Counted from the stretch's first letter, positions 21,494-30,585 are shown. The stretch is DNA of 42,077 nt from a bacterium (GCA_027487075.1 JAIYEG010000012.1:1-42077); one strand, 5' to 3'. The notes: generated from the sequence alone by a model not told the origin. A program made the numbers and translations.

Positions 21494-22409
21494 ATTTATT
21501 ACTACTATTGCATTAATAGCCCTTATCGCCGGCACCGGATATTATTATCGTGCTACATGGAAAGAGTATTTTTTCCCTACAAAACCTTGTGAACAACCAA
21601 TCACGTACTCAATTACACAACTTGATGAACGATTCGGACTAAGTGAAGATGAAATACTCACCGTGACCAAGGAGGCTGAAGATGTGTGGGAGGCGGCATT
21701 TGGAAAAGACTTGTTTGCGCATAGCGCGACAGGCACTCTTGGCATAAATCTTATATATGATTATCGACAAGAGGCAACTGATAAACTTTCTAGTATTGGT
21801 TCTAGCATCACGAACGACAGACAACAGTACGATATGTTGAAATCACGATTACAGTCACTCAGACGTACCTATGACACCTCAAAGGCCACTTACGAAAAAG
21901 CGGCAACATTGTACGAAGCAGCTATTATCAGACACAATGAGGAAGTGGCTGAGTGGAATAGCAAAGGAGGTGCCCCCGAAGATGAGTACAATCGTCTTGA
22001 ACGTGAAAGAAAGTCACTTAATCGACAAGAGCAATCTCTTAAAGAGGATGTCGATGAGCTATACTCAATTCAAAATAGTATTACCACGACGATCAATGAT
22101 ATCAACAAGCTTGCACACAAACTCAACGTTAAGGTGGAAGATTTTAATACCGTTGGTGCTTCAACGGGAGAAGAATTCAATGAAGGTGAGTATATTCGAG
22201 ACAAACAAGGTGAGCGCATTAATGTGTATCAATTCCAAACTCGTGCCCAATTAAGAAGGCTTCTTGCACATGAACTCGGACACGCTCTCGGAATGAACCA
22301 CGTTGATGACAGCGCGGCTATCATGTATCGACTCAACTCAAGCACTAATGAAATGCTCACCGATGCAGATATTCAAGAATTAATGAGGGTGTGTAGTACA
22401 CAGAACTAG
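21486..22409 (+). CDS. Membrane-anchored matrixin-like metalloprotease
   Basis: 307 residues from TTG 21486, which overlaps the end of the VanY-like gene, so translation is probably coupled. One N-terminal membrane segment (about 5-22) is followed by a region with homology to zincin pro-domains and a coiled coil (about 100-210). The protease motif is HELGHALGMNH (His262, Glu263, His266, His272), with a following Met-turn (AIMYRL). This HExxHxxGxxH-plus-Met pattern is that of metzincins/matrixins. The substrate is unknown. Paired with the carboxypeptidase it suggests envelope remodelling or attack on host or prey surfaces. Confidence 0.88.
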   Translation: MTKFITTIALIALIAGTGYYYRATWKEYFFPTKPCEQPITYSITQLDERFGLSEDEILTVTKEAEDVWEAAFGKDLFAHSATGTLGINLIYDYRQEATDKLSSIGSSITNDRQQYDMLKSRLQSLRRTYDTSKATYEKAATLYEAAIIRHNEEVAEWNSKGGAPEDEYNRLERERKSLNRQEQSLKEDVDELYSIQNSITTTINDINKLAHKLNVKVEDFNTVGASTGEEFNEGEYIRDKQGERINVYQFQTRAQLRRLLAHELGHALGMNHVDDSAAIMYRLNSSTNEMLTDADIQELMRVCSTQN

Positions 22410-23497
22410 CTCTTTCCAGCTTTTCGCATAGTTGCCATATATGAATGTATCTTTTCTTTGCTTGTTTCTTCTTGTATTTGTATCGTAGCAAATTCTTGCT
22501 CAATCATCTCAACATCTTTTTGAATCTTTTCAATATCAGCTTCTAACTTCCAGACATCTGCTTCGATAGTGCGTAACTTTGTATCAAGCTGCCAACGCTG
22601 CTGTTCGAGCGCATGTCGAGAAGCTTCTTCAATTGAAGATACTTCCTTCTTTTCTATCTCATCAATTTCTTTGCGCACGGAAAGAGCTTCGGCATTTATC
22701 TTATCCATCCGTGTTATTAAATTCTTGAGGTCTTCTTTTTTCTTTGTCCAGTCAGATTCAAATTTTCGCTTTCGTGCCTGAATACCGGCATATACCACAT
22801 CTTCTTCAATCTTAAGTAGCCGTGCCTCATCAGCTTCAACCCCGATAAGCTCACGGTATTTTGATGAAATTGACGCATCTACATGATCAATTTTTTGATG
22901 GGTTTCCCAACGCTCTTGTTCGGTCTTTTGTCGCTGATCTTCTATCACCCATCGCTTCTGTTCTAAAGCTTTTGCTGCAATTACTGTTGCCCCCTGCTCT
23001 TCTTTACGAATAGCCATTTCTTCTGCTTCAAGCGTTCGCTCTTTTTGCCTTAATACATCAAGATGATGAAGGAGTGTATTACGCTCCATATGCGATCGTC
23101 GCAGTGATTCGTTAATGTCGTCTTTATGTTTTTTAAGCTGCTCTTTCGCTGATAATTTTGGTTCGGGTTTAGCAACAACCTTAATTTCTATTTTAGGTTC
23201 TGGTTTTGGTTCAGGTTTAGGTTCGGGTTTAGGTGGTATGACCGGCTCTGGAACAACAGTGGGAGGTACTTGCCGAGGAACTTCTACTTTTTGTGGATGT
23301 GTAATAGATATCTGTTCTTCTGCCTGTGCAAGAACGGTAGAAGCATATGCAATAACCTCATTGCGAAACGCGGGATCCATCTTCGCCAAATCCTCTTTAG
23401 TAAGTTTGTTTTGCTTAAGCAACTTTGCGGTATCCGCAACAATCGTGCGAGCTTTAACATCAACTTTAGGAGGTGTAGGGTTCGTCTTTTGATCCAT
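22406..23497 (-). CDS. Proline-rich and coiled-coil protein
   Basis: 363 residues, no recognised enzyme domain. Residues 1-65 contain a small helical region (LKQNKLTKEDLAKMDPAFRNEVIAYAS). About 70-105 form a Pro/Lys/Glu tandem stretch (PKPEPKPEPKPEP). Residues ~115-355 are one long charged coiled coil with regular Glu/Lys/Gln heptads. There is no signal peptide or membrane helix, so it may be a cytoplasmic scaffold. A GATAAT box (minus, 23505-23510) ends 7 nt before the ATG. Its stop overlaps the stop of the convergent matrixin gene (shared CTAG at 22406-22409). Confidence 0.75.
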   Translation of the reverse strand: MDQKTNPTPPKVDVKARTIVADTAKLLKQNKLTKEDLAKMDPAFRNEVIAYASTVLAQAEEQISITHPQKVEVPRQVPPTVVPEPVIPPKPEPKPEPKPEPKIEIKVVAKPEPKLSAKEQLKKHKDDINESLRRSHMERNTLLHHLDVLRQKERTLEAEEMAIRKEEQGATVIAAKALEQKRWVIEDQRQKTEQERWETHQKIDHVDASISSKYRELIGVEADEARLLKIEEDVVYAGIQARKRKFESDWTKKKEDLKNLITRMDKINAEALSVRKEIDEIEKKEVSSIEEASRHALEQQRWQLDTKLRTIEADVWKLEADIEKIQKDVEMIEQEFATIQIQEETSKEKIHSYMATMRKAGKS

Positions 23498-23539
23498 TGC
23501 TTACATTATCCTGCATATTTGACGTTTTATCAATATGAA

Positions 23540-24004
23540 TCATTTGGTAAGCACAATATCTTTAAATGGCTCAATTTCGCTTCGAGCACTTACGGTTACT
23601 CGACCATCAGCATCCTGAAAAATATAGTAACCCGTATTATATGAAGAAGTGCTAGTATAGAAATACTGAGATGCATTCATCGGATCATAAGGAAGTTGTG
23701 CTAAGTAGTTCGGCACAAGACATCGAGCCAGATTGTATGAACTAGTGGCATTCATACTCGTGATGAGTGACTTTGATGTAGGCAGTGCTTCAGGAACATC
23801 ACCACAACTAAACACACCCTGATGCTCTATGGAGTTCTGCGAAACGGCGGTGAGTAGCGTAGCCAAATGTGCCTTGCGCTGAGCATCATGGGCAAAGCGA
23901 AACTGACGCGCAGGATTCACCGATACCAACACTGCTGTTGCAAGAAGCGAAATAAGCCCAATTACTACTATCATTTCTACTAACGTAAAACCTTTTGTAT
24001 ACAT
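23540..24004 (-). CDS. Type IV prepilin-like protein (major pilin or pseudopilin)
   Basis: 154 residues from ATG 24002-24004: MYTKGFTLVEMIVVIGLISL. This is a class III leader with cleavage at G|F and Glu at +5, the canonical prepilin signal. The mature part has a long N-terminal helix followed by a small domain with Cys pairs and Tyr/Ser-rich loops (YFYTSTSSYNTGYYIF), reminiscent of the GspG/GspH type. A longer reading frame would add 11 residues before the leader. It is the last gene of the pilus cluster, 79 bp from the preceding ORF, and may have its own promoter (TAGTAAT box close to the ATG). Confidence 0.9.
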   Translation of the reverse strand: MYTKGFTLVEMIVVIGLISLLATAVLVSVNPARQFRFAHDAQRKAHLATLLTAVSQNSIEHQGVFSCGDVPEALPTSKSLITSMNATSSYNLARCLVPNYLAQLPYDPMNASQYFYTSTSSYNTGYYIFQDADGRVTVSARSEIEPFKDIVLTK

Positions 24005-24082
24005 AATTACTATTGCTATGAATAATAACCCTAGCATACCGACACGAGGTCAATTCACATGCAAAATATCTTCAAGTTACGT

Positions 24083-24304
24083 TCAATATTCTGGATCATA
24101 TGTTCGATAGAGCGCATCTAACTGTTTTTGGGAATAGACATCAAACTGATGTTGTCGATATAAAGTATGAGCTTGCATAAGATATCGTAAACTATCGATT
24201 TTGTATCCTACGATGAATGCATACAAAACTATAAAAACACTCCCCATCAACAAAGGAATGAGTACTATAAAACCTCTATGGTAATGACGTGAGATATTGT
24301 TCAT
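24083..24304 (-). CDS. Small PilX-like pilin-related membrane protein
   Basis: 73 residues: MNNISRHYHRGFIVLIPLLM, then a membrane helix to about residue 34 and a Gln/Tyr/His-rich tail (LYRQHQFDVYSQKQLDALYR). The R-G|F-I-V-L-I start resembles a prepilin leader but lacks the Glu at +5, like PilX-type minor pilins. It overlaps the preceding tiny ORF by 29 bp. Because it sits inside the pilus operon, a role as an accessory pilin is likely but unproven. Confidence 0.65.
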   Translation of the reverse strand: MNNISRHYHRGFIVLIPLLMGSVFIVLYAFIVGYKIDSLRYLMQAHTLYRQHQFDVYSQKQLDALYRTYDPEY

Positions 24305-24428
24305 AAAGATTTGTTACCTTCACATCAAGTAATACTTCAACATGCACCACATGCACCATTGTCAACATAAGCGTCGGCAATAGTATCGATGCTAGTATCA
24401 TATATATAAGTACTTCAAATAGTGTCAT
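24276..24428 (-). CDS. Tiny pilin-like membrane protein (50 residues)
   Basis: ORF from ATG 24426-24428, overlapping the stop of the beta-propeller gene as ATGA, to TAG 24276-24278. It begins MTLFEVLIYMILASILLPTL, which looks like the mature N-terminus of a pseudopilin (FTLxEVLI...P) without the leader and the Gly-Phe cleavage site. The rest is a short Val/Leu-rich tail. The tight ATGA coupling argues for translation. Whether it can enter a pilus without processing is unclear. Confidence 0.6.
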   Translation of the reverse strand: MTLFEVLIYMILASILLPTLMLTMVHVVHVEVLLDVKVTNLYEQYLTSLP

Positions 24429-25720
24429 ATGGGGGCAATAATACTTAAACTACTTTTGTCATCATAAATAACAAAAAACTTCTCTTTATCACAATCCATT
24501 GCTAGTGGGTAACCCGGCAAACTAAGAGGTGATCGGAGTTGGTTAAGTGTTTTGCGGTTTAAAAACAACATATTGTGTGTATCAGTATTTTGAACGGTCA
24601 CAAGCATGTTCTTGTATGCCAATATCCCCTGTACACTCGATGCGGTGCGAATACCTGATATTTTTTGAGAAGTACGTGCGTAAATACCCAGCACTTCTTG
24701 ATGATAAAACGTATATGTTTTTCCAAGGTACACAGTACTATCAAAGAATGAAAGACGCTTACCATTTCCCGTGCTCCCACGATCATTAAAATTGTATAGT
24801 GGCACAAGCAAACCAGCTGATAATAGTGTGAAGGCTTTTAATTCATCTGCATGAGGACTGGCAACATAGACGAAGTTTCTGAACGCAAAAATGTCATTAA
24901 TCCCATGACCTATTTCAACTGAGCTGTTTAGATGAGGCGAGGTTGGCAATGACACATCGATAACAAATAATTCTGATATCTGACTTTTCTGAGTGCCCAA
25001 AAACACCAATCCAGCCTTATAAAATACTGCGTTACCGATTGTGGTCGAGTCGCTATACAATCCAGGCAATTTATAGGAAGATACCACTCGTGGCTTGAAG
25101 CGATCTTCGATGGATATAATTTGAAGTTGTGCATTGATACTGGTATGTGCTGCATACACAAATGAACCAGCAACGGCAATAGAAGCGATACCTGGTCCAG
25201 TATCAATGCTACTCACCAATACCATATTGTATGGATCTGATACATCATAGATAAATAAATCAGAAGAAGATGCTCGAGCATCATTTGATGATATATATGC
25301 ATATGAACCAACAACATCAATATCAGTGGGAGCGATAGGTATGCTATTTGTTTTTAGTTCAGTAGTGACAATATTCACCCTACTCCATACTGATAGTTCA
25401 TCTCGGGGTCGACACGAGCTCTGCCCCTCACTTTCACGAATATCCGTGATGAGTGTCCGATACTCGACCGTACCTCTGCGCACTTTTACCTCCTTAGTAA
25501 AATTATCAACAAATGATATCATCACATCTTTGGGTGTTGCATCAAAGTTTAATGATAATTCTTTTAGAGAGTGTTCAAGTATCTCCCGTGCTTCCATTGC
25601 ATCAGTGGTATATGTAGCAATCTGCTGAAATGCATTATGAAGTGAAAAAATAAAACCCAACGTTGGCACAACAATCACAGCAAATAATATGACACTTATG
25701 TAGAGTTCCTCAATTTTCAT
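24425..25720 (-). CDS. Membrane-anchored beta-propeller (LVIVD-like repeats) in pilus operon
   Basis: 431 residues. The N-terminus MKIEELYISVILFAVIVVPT is a pilin-like hydrophobic helix with Glu at the start but no leader and no Gly cleavage site. A linker helix (about 35-60) follows. From residue ~130 there are repeats of the form DIDVVGSYAYISSND...DLFIYDVSDP, SIAVAGSFVYAAHT...LQIISIEDRFKP and AVFYKAGLVFLGTQ...LFVIDVSLPTSP. These match LVIVD-type propeller blades, with about six or seven in total. The start ATG 25718-25720 overlaps the pilC stop (ATGA). Likely an exported adhesin or tip-like component anchored like a minor pilin. Confidence 0.75.
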   Translation of the reverse strand: MKIEELYISVILFAVIVVPTLGFIFSLHNAFQQIATYTTDAMEAREILEHSLKELSLNFDATPKDVMISFVDNFTKEVKVRRGTVEYRTLITDIRESEGQSSCRPRDELSVWSRVNIVTTELKTNSIPIAPTDIDVVGSYAYISSNDARASSSDLFIYDVSDPYNMVLVSSIDTGPGIASIAVAGSFVYAAHTSINAQLQIISIEDRFKPRVVSSYKLPGLYSDSTTIGNAVFYKAGLVFLGTQKSQISELFVIDVSLPTSPHLNSSVEIGHGINDIFAFRNFVYVASPHADELKAFTLLSAGLLVPLYNFNDRGSTGNGKRLSFFDSTVYLGKTYTFYHQEVLGIYARTSQKISGIRTASSVQGILAYKNMLVTVQNTDTHNMLFLNRKTLNQLRSPLSLPGYPLAMDCDKEKFFVIYDDKSSLSIIAPI

Positions 25721-26775
25721 GGCATTGAACTTAGGGATGAAGTCATCTGATACATAGGCCCCATAAGTGAAAATGAGATACCCCCTACCAAACCACCAAG
25801 AGATATCATGAGTAAGGGTTCGATGAGGGCAAGCATCGTGCGTTGAATTGAAGAAAGCTCATACTCAATCATGCGCGATGCTTGGAGCAATGTCTGAGCA
25901 AGTGTACCGGATTCTTCACCCATAGAAGCAAAATGAATCACATCTCGAGGAAATAACTTTACTTCGTGCATAAGTGTGGTAGACATTCTTTTGCCTCCCC
26001 TCACCCCATCAAGAATTCTTTTACATGCTTTTTTATAGACTATATCTTTTTCATGCAACTCTATGTAATACAGTGCTTCTGACAAAGAAAATCCTGTCCC
26101 CACAAAGAGCGCCACTTGTGAGGCAAATCGTTTTCCTTTACTCAATACATACAAGTGTTTTATATAAGGTATGCGTAACAGCATCATGTTCACATACTTT
26201 GTAGGCAGAGGTGAAGTACGAGCCCAATACCTTATTGCTCCACATATGATAAGAGATACAATGATAAGCCCTACGCCATACTGACGAATAAAGTCTGATA
26301 CGTTCAAAAGTGCGCGGGTCGTGAACGGCAATACCACTCCTGAACTTGAAATGATTGCGAGTATTTTGGGGAATACAAAAACTAAAAGAATAATAACGAG
26401 TACAATAGCTAAACAGAGAATCAGCCCTGGATACACCAAAGAAACAACCAGTGATGTACGTTGTCTCAAAAGACCCTCAAGATCATCGGCAATCCTTACA
26501 CACGTTGCACTTAATGTCCCTGTAAGTTCTCCATGTTCCATCAAGCGAAGCGATGATGCATCTACAATATAGGGACTACTATCAAATGCCTGCGAAATCC
26601 GACTACCTGCATGAATACGCTTGAGAACAGTACGGAGATGCATCGAAATCTTTTGCTTGGACTCTTTTTCTTGCGCAAAGTGTAGTGCTTCAATGAACGG
26701 GATACCTGTACTCACCAGAAAAGACATAGTTTTCATAAAACGTACCCGTGTTGATAAAGGAAACATATTACGCAT
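25717..26775 (-). CDS. pilC: Type IV pilus/type II secretion inner-membrane platform protein (PilC/GspF)
   Basis: 352 residues with two T2SSF domains, each ending in membrane helices: RFMKTMSFLVSTGIPFIEAL at the start, the repeat RFASQVALFVGTGFSLSEAL, and LIEPLLMISLGGLVGGISFS near the end. It couples the cytoplasmic ATPase to pilin extraction. I chose ATG 26775 (MRNMFPLST), which overlaps the pilB stop by 8 bp; longer readings would overlap pilB by almost 100 bp. Its position after pilB is the usual arrangement. Confidence 0.92.
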   Translation of the reverse strand: MRNMFPLSTRVRFMKTMSFLVSTGIPFIEALHFAQEKESKQKISMHLRTVLKRIHAGSRISQAFDSSPYIVDASSLRLMEHGELTGTLSATCVRIADDLEGLLRQRTSLVVSLVYPGLILCLAIVLVIILLVFVFPKILAIISSSGVVLPFTTRALLNVSDFIRQYGVGLIIVSLIICGAIRYWARTSPLPTKYVNMMLLRIPYIKHLYVLSKGKRFASQVALFVGTGFSLSEALYYIELHEKDIVYKKACKRILDGVRGGKRMSTTLMHEVKLFPRDVIHFASMGEESGTLAQTLLQASRMIEYELSSIQRTMLALIEPLLMISLGGLVGGISFSLMGPMYQMTSSLSSMP

Positions 26776-27865
26776 AAGAGATTCGAAGTACTTCCGAAAA
26801 TGGAATAATTCCTGAACACGCACGATGATAGACCTCTTTCTGCAAAGAGGCATCGTGTCCGGCAATTTCCGCTACAATAGTACGCCCTGAGATACCAGTT
26901 TGATTACACTCACCACAGCCCGCTCCTTTTTTGAAAAACATTGATGGCATACTAATGCCCTCATACTCGAACCATGGTGCATACGTGTCCATAGATGCAT
27001 CATTCACCATACAGCGAGTACACACTTTTGATACTAATCTCTGAGACATTGAACATATAAGTGTGGCATCTAAAAGATATGAGGGAACACCCATATGCAA
27101 AAGACGTTCTCTGATACCTTCTGCTGACATGGCATGAATAGTACTGATCACAAGATGACCAGTAAGAGCGCTTTCAATTGCAAGTTCTGCGCTTTCATTA
27201 TCTCGAATCTCTCCAATCATAATGACGTCTGGATCTTGTCGAAGAACGGAACGGAGTACGGAAGCATACTCGAGTTTAGAGTATCCACCAACCTCAATTT
27301 GTCGTACATCATCAATACGTCGCTCAACTGGATGCTCAATGGTCACTACAAGTCTGTGAGAACTCCGGATGTGTTTGAGAGAGGAATATAAGGTTGTTGT
27401 TTTGCCTGAACCCGTTGGCCCAGCAATCATAATAAGTCCTGCGTGTGCGTCGAGCGCTTTACAAAGTGCTACCTCCTGAGGCTTTGAGAAACCAAGATCA
27501 GACAAACTAAAAATACTAATGAGTGGATCAAATAATCGAAGTACGGCATTTTCACCGTATATGGTAGGCATCATGGAAACACGCACCTCTGCAGAGCGCG
27601 CTCCATCCCTGCTCCTCCATACAAACTTCCCATCTTTTGGTAGCCTCTTTTCATCAAAAGGCAATCGAGCAAGCACCTTAATGCGCAACATAACACCCTC
27701 ATGGATATCTATAGAAAAATCCCTGTAGTGTCGTATGACTCCATCAATACGAAATGACACTACCAGCGCCTCCAACATGGGATCAATATGAATATCAGAA
27801 GAGCGCACATCAAGTGCGCTCTCGATAATGGTGTCTACTATTACTTCAATATTGTTGTGCTCCAT
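26768..27865 (-). CDS. pilB: Type IV pilus assembly/secretion ATPase (PilB/GspE), short form
   Basis: 365 residues. It keeps the N2 domain (SSDIHIDPMLEALVVSFRIDG) and the C-terminal ATPase with Walker A GPTGSGKTT (149-157), an Asp box, Walker B VIMIGEIRD (about 214-222) and the His box GHLVISTIHA. A tetracysteine zinc site (CTRC 282-285, CGEC 317-320) is typical of the PilB/GspE extension ATPases and absent from PilT. The N1 domain that normally binds the platform proteins is missing. It heads the operon pilB-pilC-propeller-small pilins. No pilT, pilMNO or prepilin peptidase lies in this window. Confidence 0.94.
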   Translation of the reverse strand: MEHNNIEVIVDTIIESALDVRSSDIHIDPMLEALVVSFRIDGVIRHYRDFSIDIHEGVMLRIKVLARLPFDEKRLPKDGKFVWRSRDGARSAEVRVSMMPTIYGENAVLRLFDPLISIFSLSDLGFSKPQEVALCKALDAHAGLIMIAGPTGSGKTTTLYSSLKHIRSSHRLVVTIEHPVERRIDDVRQIEVGGYSKLEYASVLRSVLRQDPDVIMIGEIRDNESAELAIESALTGHLVISTIHAMSAEGIRERLLHMGVPSYLLDATLICSMSQRLVSKVCTRCMVNDASMDTYAPWFEYEGISMPSMFFKKGAGCGECNQTGISGRTIVAEIAGHDASLQKEVYHRACSGIIPFSEVLRISYA

Positions 27866-27915
27866 GCACCAACACTACACAAAGCACACTCAACAAATGA
27901 CTAACAAAACTTCAA

Positions 27916-28290
27916 TTATTTCTCAGGTGTAGGAGTGGTAGCTTCAACGTGACGGAGCTTGTTGATCTGTCGTACGATAAGGAAGATCACAAATGAAACG
28001 ATGAAAAACTGAATGAGGTTAGTGATGAAGATTCCGTAGTTCAATGTAGGAACACTTGCAGCTTTTGCATCTGCAATGGTCTTGAATTCAGTTGAAGTGG
28101 CGCTAAGTACGATAAATCGATCAGAGAAATCGATGCTTCCTGAAATAAGACCGATAAGAGGATTGATAAGGTCATTAACAATAGAGTTAACGATATTGGT
28201 AAACGCTGCTCCGATCACCACCGCGATAGCAAGCTCAAGAGCATTACCCTTAATCGCAAACTGCTTGAATTCGTGAATTAAATTTTTCAT
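27916..28290 (-). CDS. mscL: Large-conductance mechanosensitive channel
   Basis: 124-residue membrane protein that opens under membrane tension to release solutes on osmotic downshock. It begins MKNLIHEFKQFAIKGNALEL (amphipathic N-terminal helix). The first membrane helix with the gate is LAIAVVIGAAFTNIVNSIV, followed by a periplasmic loop. The second helix is FITNLIQFFIVSFVIFLIVR, with a short basic cytoplasmic tail. Length and pattern are standard. An extended -10 box (minus, TGGTATATT, 28298-28306) ends 7 nt before the ATG, so it has its own promoter despite being close to the YibE/F-like gene. Confidence 0.95.
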   Translation of the reverse strand: MKNLIHEFKQFAIKGNALELAIAVVIGAAFTNIVNSIVNDLINPLIGLISGSIDFSDRFIVLSATSTEFKTIADAKAASVPTLNYGIFITNLIQFFIVSFVIFLIVRQINKLRHVEATTPTPEK

Positions 28291-28297
28291 ACCGTCG

Positions 28298-28306
28298 AAT
28301 ATACCA
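28298..28306 (-). promoter_or_regulatory. Extended -10 box of mscL
   Basis: Minus-strand TGGTATATT, ending 7 nt before the mscL ATG at 28290. It lies between the YibE/F-like stop and mscL. Confidence 0.5.
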
Positions 28307-28310
28307 CACT

Positions 28311-29483
28311 CTAGTGATGATGACCATGTGAATGCTCCAGTGCAGCAAGCTTCTCAAGCTGTTCTTCGATCTCTTCCTTTGAAAGTTCTTGTGTTGGTTT
28401 TTTGATGAGCATCATCACCGCAATAAAAGTCGTGATAGGTACCGCAAGTACGAGACCGATAGAACCGATCATGGTGCGCACAATCTCCGTTGCAAAGACC
28501 TCCATATTCATAATACTACCCACACTTTGCGCTGATGAGGTATAGAACAACAAAAGAAGTGGCAACGAGGCGCCTACATACGCAATCGCAAGCGTATTCA
28601 CAAGTGCGCCGATATGCTCACGGCCAATGCGCACCGCTCGCTCATACACTTTTCTTCGAGGCGCATGGGGTGCCATGAGCTTAAGTTCTTCCACTGATAT
28701 AGCTTGACCTATCGCCACATCATAGAGCACACCCAAAAGTCCGATGATGATACCACTGAGAAGAAGCCCGACGATATCAAGCGAACCTCGTGTATTAAAA
28801 TTCAAATACACTACCTCTTCGGATGAAAAGCCACTCAACTTCGTCCATATCACCGCAAGATATGCAAACAACCCCGTAATCACCACCGTCACAATCATAC
28901 CGATAACCGCAGAAGAGGTCGTCTTATTAAAGCCGTGCGTCACATACGAACCAAGAATAATAATGAGCGATGATACGGCGATCACAATAACAAGCGGTGA
29001 ATACCCACTCAAAATCCCCGGCAAGAGCACGTACAAAATCAATACAAAACTTCCCACCAAACTCACCAACCCACGAATACCCTGAATTCCTCCAAAGATA
29101 AGCACCAGCGCAACAAATATCACTACCAGGGTAATAATCTGCGGCAATCGATATGGTTCTTTGACTGAAAAATACTCCACGTTATCCACAGTATTCGTGG
29201 TATGAAGAAGATAGAATGTTTCTCCTTTTTTCAGCATGAGGTAATCGTTTTCTACGGTTACCTCTCTTCCCTTGCTTTCCCCTTCTAGTAATTTGATACG
29301 GATGGTTTGTACATCACCCGACACATCAGTACCTGCAACTGGTTCGTGTTTTTGTTCAAGCACCTCAAGCACTTCTGCTTTTACGATTTCTTGCTTATCT
29401 GGTACCACTTCTGATTTTGCAAAAGCAACCTGTCCAACACTCAGGAAGATTCCCACAATAACAAGAGATAAAAGCTGTTTCAT
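28311..29483 (-). CDS. YibE/F-like multi-pass membrane protein
   Basis: 390 residues. A signal-like N-terminus (MKQLLSLVIVGIFLSVGQVA) is followed by an extracytoplasmic domain of about 90 residues with small beta strands (VQTIRIKLLEGESKGREVTV). Then come about eight membrane helices (from IITLVVIFVALVLIFGGIQG on) and a His-rich C-terminus (HSHGHHH). This architecture matches the YibE/YibF family, whose function is not established. It starts 7 nt after the HupE-like gene in a transcript headed by a Fur/Zur-type regulator. The terminal histidines fit a metal-related role, which is inference. Confidence 0.85.
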   Translation of the reverse strand: MKQLLSLVIVGIFLSVGQVAFAKSEVVPDKQEIVKAEVLEVLEQKHEPVAGTDVSGDVQTIRIKLLEGESKGREVTVENDYLMLKKGETFYLLHTTNTVDNVEYFSVKEPYRLPQIITLVVIFVALVLIFGGIQGIRGLVSLVGSFVLILYVLLPGILSGYSPLVIVIAVSSLIIILGSYVTHGFNKTTSSAVIGMIVTVVITGLFAYLAVIWTKLSGFSSEEVVYLNFNTRGSLDIVGLLLSGIIIGLLGVLYDVAIGQAISVEELKLMAPHAPRRKVYERAVRIGREHIGALVNTLAIAYVGASLPLLLLFYTSSAQSVGSIMNMEVFATEIVRTMIGSIGLVLAVPITTFIAVMMLIKKPTQELSKEEIEEQLEKLAALEHSHGHHH

Positions 29484-29489
29484 ATATGG

Positions 29490-30584
29490 CTATGCTATCA
29501 GACGCTGAACCAACCAGAAGAGCGACACGACAGCAATCGCTGTTGAAGCAATAATAAAGATGACATTACGTCGTCGGTGCTTATCGAGATCCATAAGGAG
29601 AGGTACTACTACCAACAATATAATGATCTGACCAAGTTCGATACCAACATTAAACGATATGAGGGACGACACAAAAAATTCTTGGGGGATATTGGTTTCA
29701 GTGAGTGATCCTGCAAAACCGAGTCCGTGAATAAGTCCAAATCCAAAGGTAGTGATCCAACGCTCTGCGACATGCTCATGCTCTTTCTTAAACCACAAGA
29801 AATGCATGTTGCGCAATGTCATATACAAGATAGATAAGGCAATGAGAGGTTCGACAATAGATGGAGAAATATTTATTTTGCCAAACGCAGCAAGGAGGAG
29901 TGTGATCGTATGAGCAATCGTAAATGATGTTACCAATATCAAAATACTACGCGGTGATCGCATCAACAAAATTGCTGCGAGAAGGAAAAGAATGTGATCA
30001 TATCCGGTAAAGATATGCTTCATACCCATCCACAAAAATTCCCATACCACAGTCATAAAATGACCCAAAGGTGATGAGTGCTGCACCAGTGCTACCGTAT
30101 CAGGGTATATCTGACGCTCAGCATTAAAAGCAAGTTGCCACACATTCTTACCCGATGTAATAGTCACAAAGTGATCATAGGTTGGAAAAATATCAGAAAA
30201 GAGTGTCGATGAAATACGCACATTGTTCACATCTATTGTTTCTGAACAGGTAATACGCCCCTGAAATGTTGTTTCAAGCTTTTCTTCCGATAATGCGATT
30301 GATGTAATCGTAACGGGACACAGCGAACCATTCTGAGCGATCTGAAAGTTCTCAGAAAAGACACCACTCATAATCTCATTTTTTTCAGACTCAGGTGTGC
30401 TTTCGTCCCCAGCAGAAATAAGCTCAGGCGCAACCGTTACAAAGTCGGCTGAAGCCCCATTCAAAGTAAGAGAGGAGGTGATTGATGCATACTGTACATC
30501 ATGCGCCGACACTACCATAGCTCCCCCGCACAACATTATGACCACCAACCCAATATATATTACATATTTTTTCATATGTGCCAT
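29490..30584 (-). CDS. HupE/UreJ-like membrane protein with extracytoplasmic domain
   Basis: 364 residues from ATG 30582-30584 (MAHMKKYVIYIGLVVIMLCG), with AAGAGA just upstream as ribosome-binding site. A reading frame extending further overlaps the regulator gene and is not used. Signal peptide, then a beta-rich outside domain (about 30-190), then six or seven membrane helices containing GYDHILFLLAAILLM, VTSFTIAHTITLLLA and FGLIHGLGFAGSL. These His-containing motifs define the HupE/UreJ_2 group, linked to nickel/cobalt or other metal uptake. It follows the regulator by 1 nt, so it is expected to be metal-controlled. Confidence 0.85.
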   Translation of the reverse strand: MAHMKKYVIYIGLVVIMLCGGAMVVSAHDVQYASITSSLTLNGASADFVTVAPELISAGDESTPESEKNEIMSGVFSENFQIAQNGSLCPVTITSIALSEEKLETTFQGRITCSETIDVNNVRISSTLFSDIFPTYDHFVTITSGKNVWQLAFNAERQIYPDTVALVQHSSPLGHFMTVVWEFLWMGMKHIFTGYDHILFLLAAILLMRSPRSILILVTSFTIAHTITLLLAAFGKINISPSIVEPLIALSILYMTLRNMHFLWFKKEHEHVAERWITTFGFGLIHGLGFAGSLTETNIPQEFFVSSLISFNVGIELGQIIILLVVVPLLMDLDKHRRRNVIFIIASTAIAVVSLFWLVQRLIA

Positions 30585-30585
30585 T

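Noticed and set aside
23160-23260. Short repeats (GGTTCGGGTTTAGG-like) as a possible CRISPR or telomere-like array
   Set aside because: They encode the Pro-Glu-Pro-Lys repeat of the coiled-coil protein and have no spacers.
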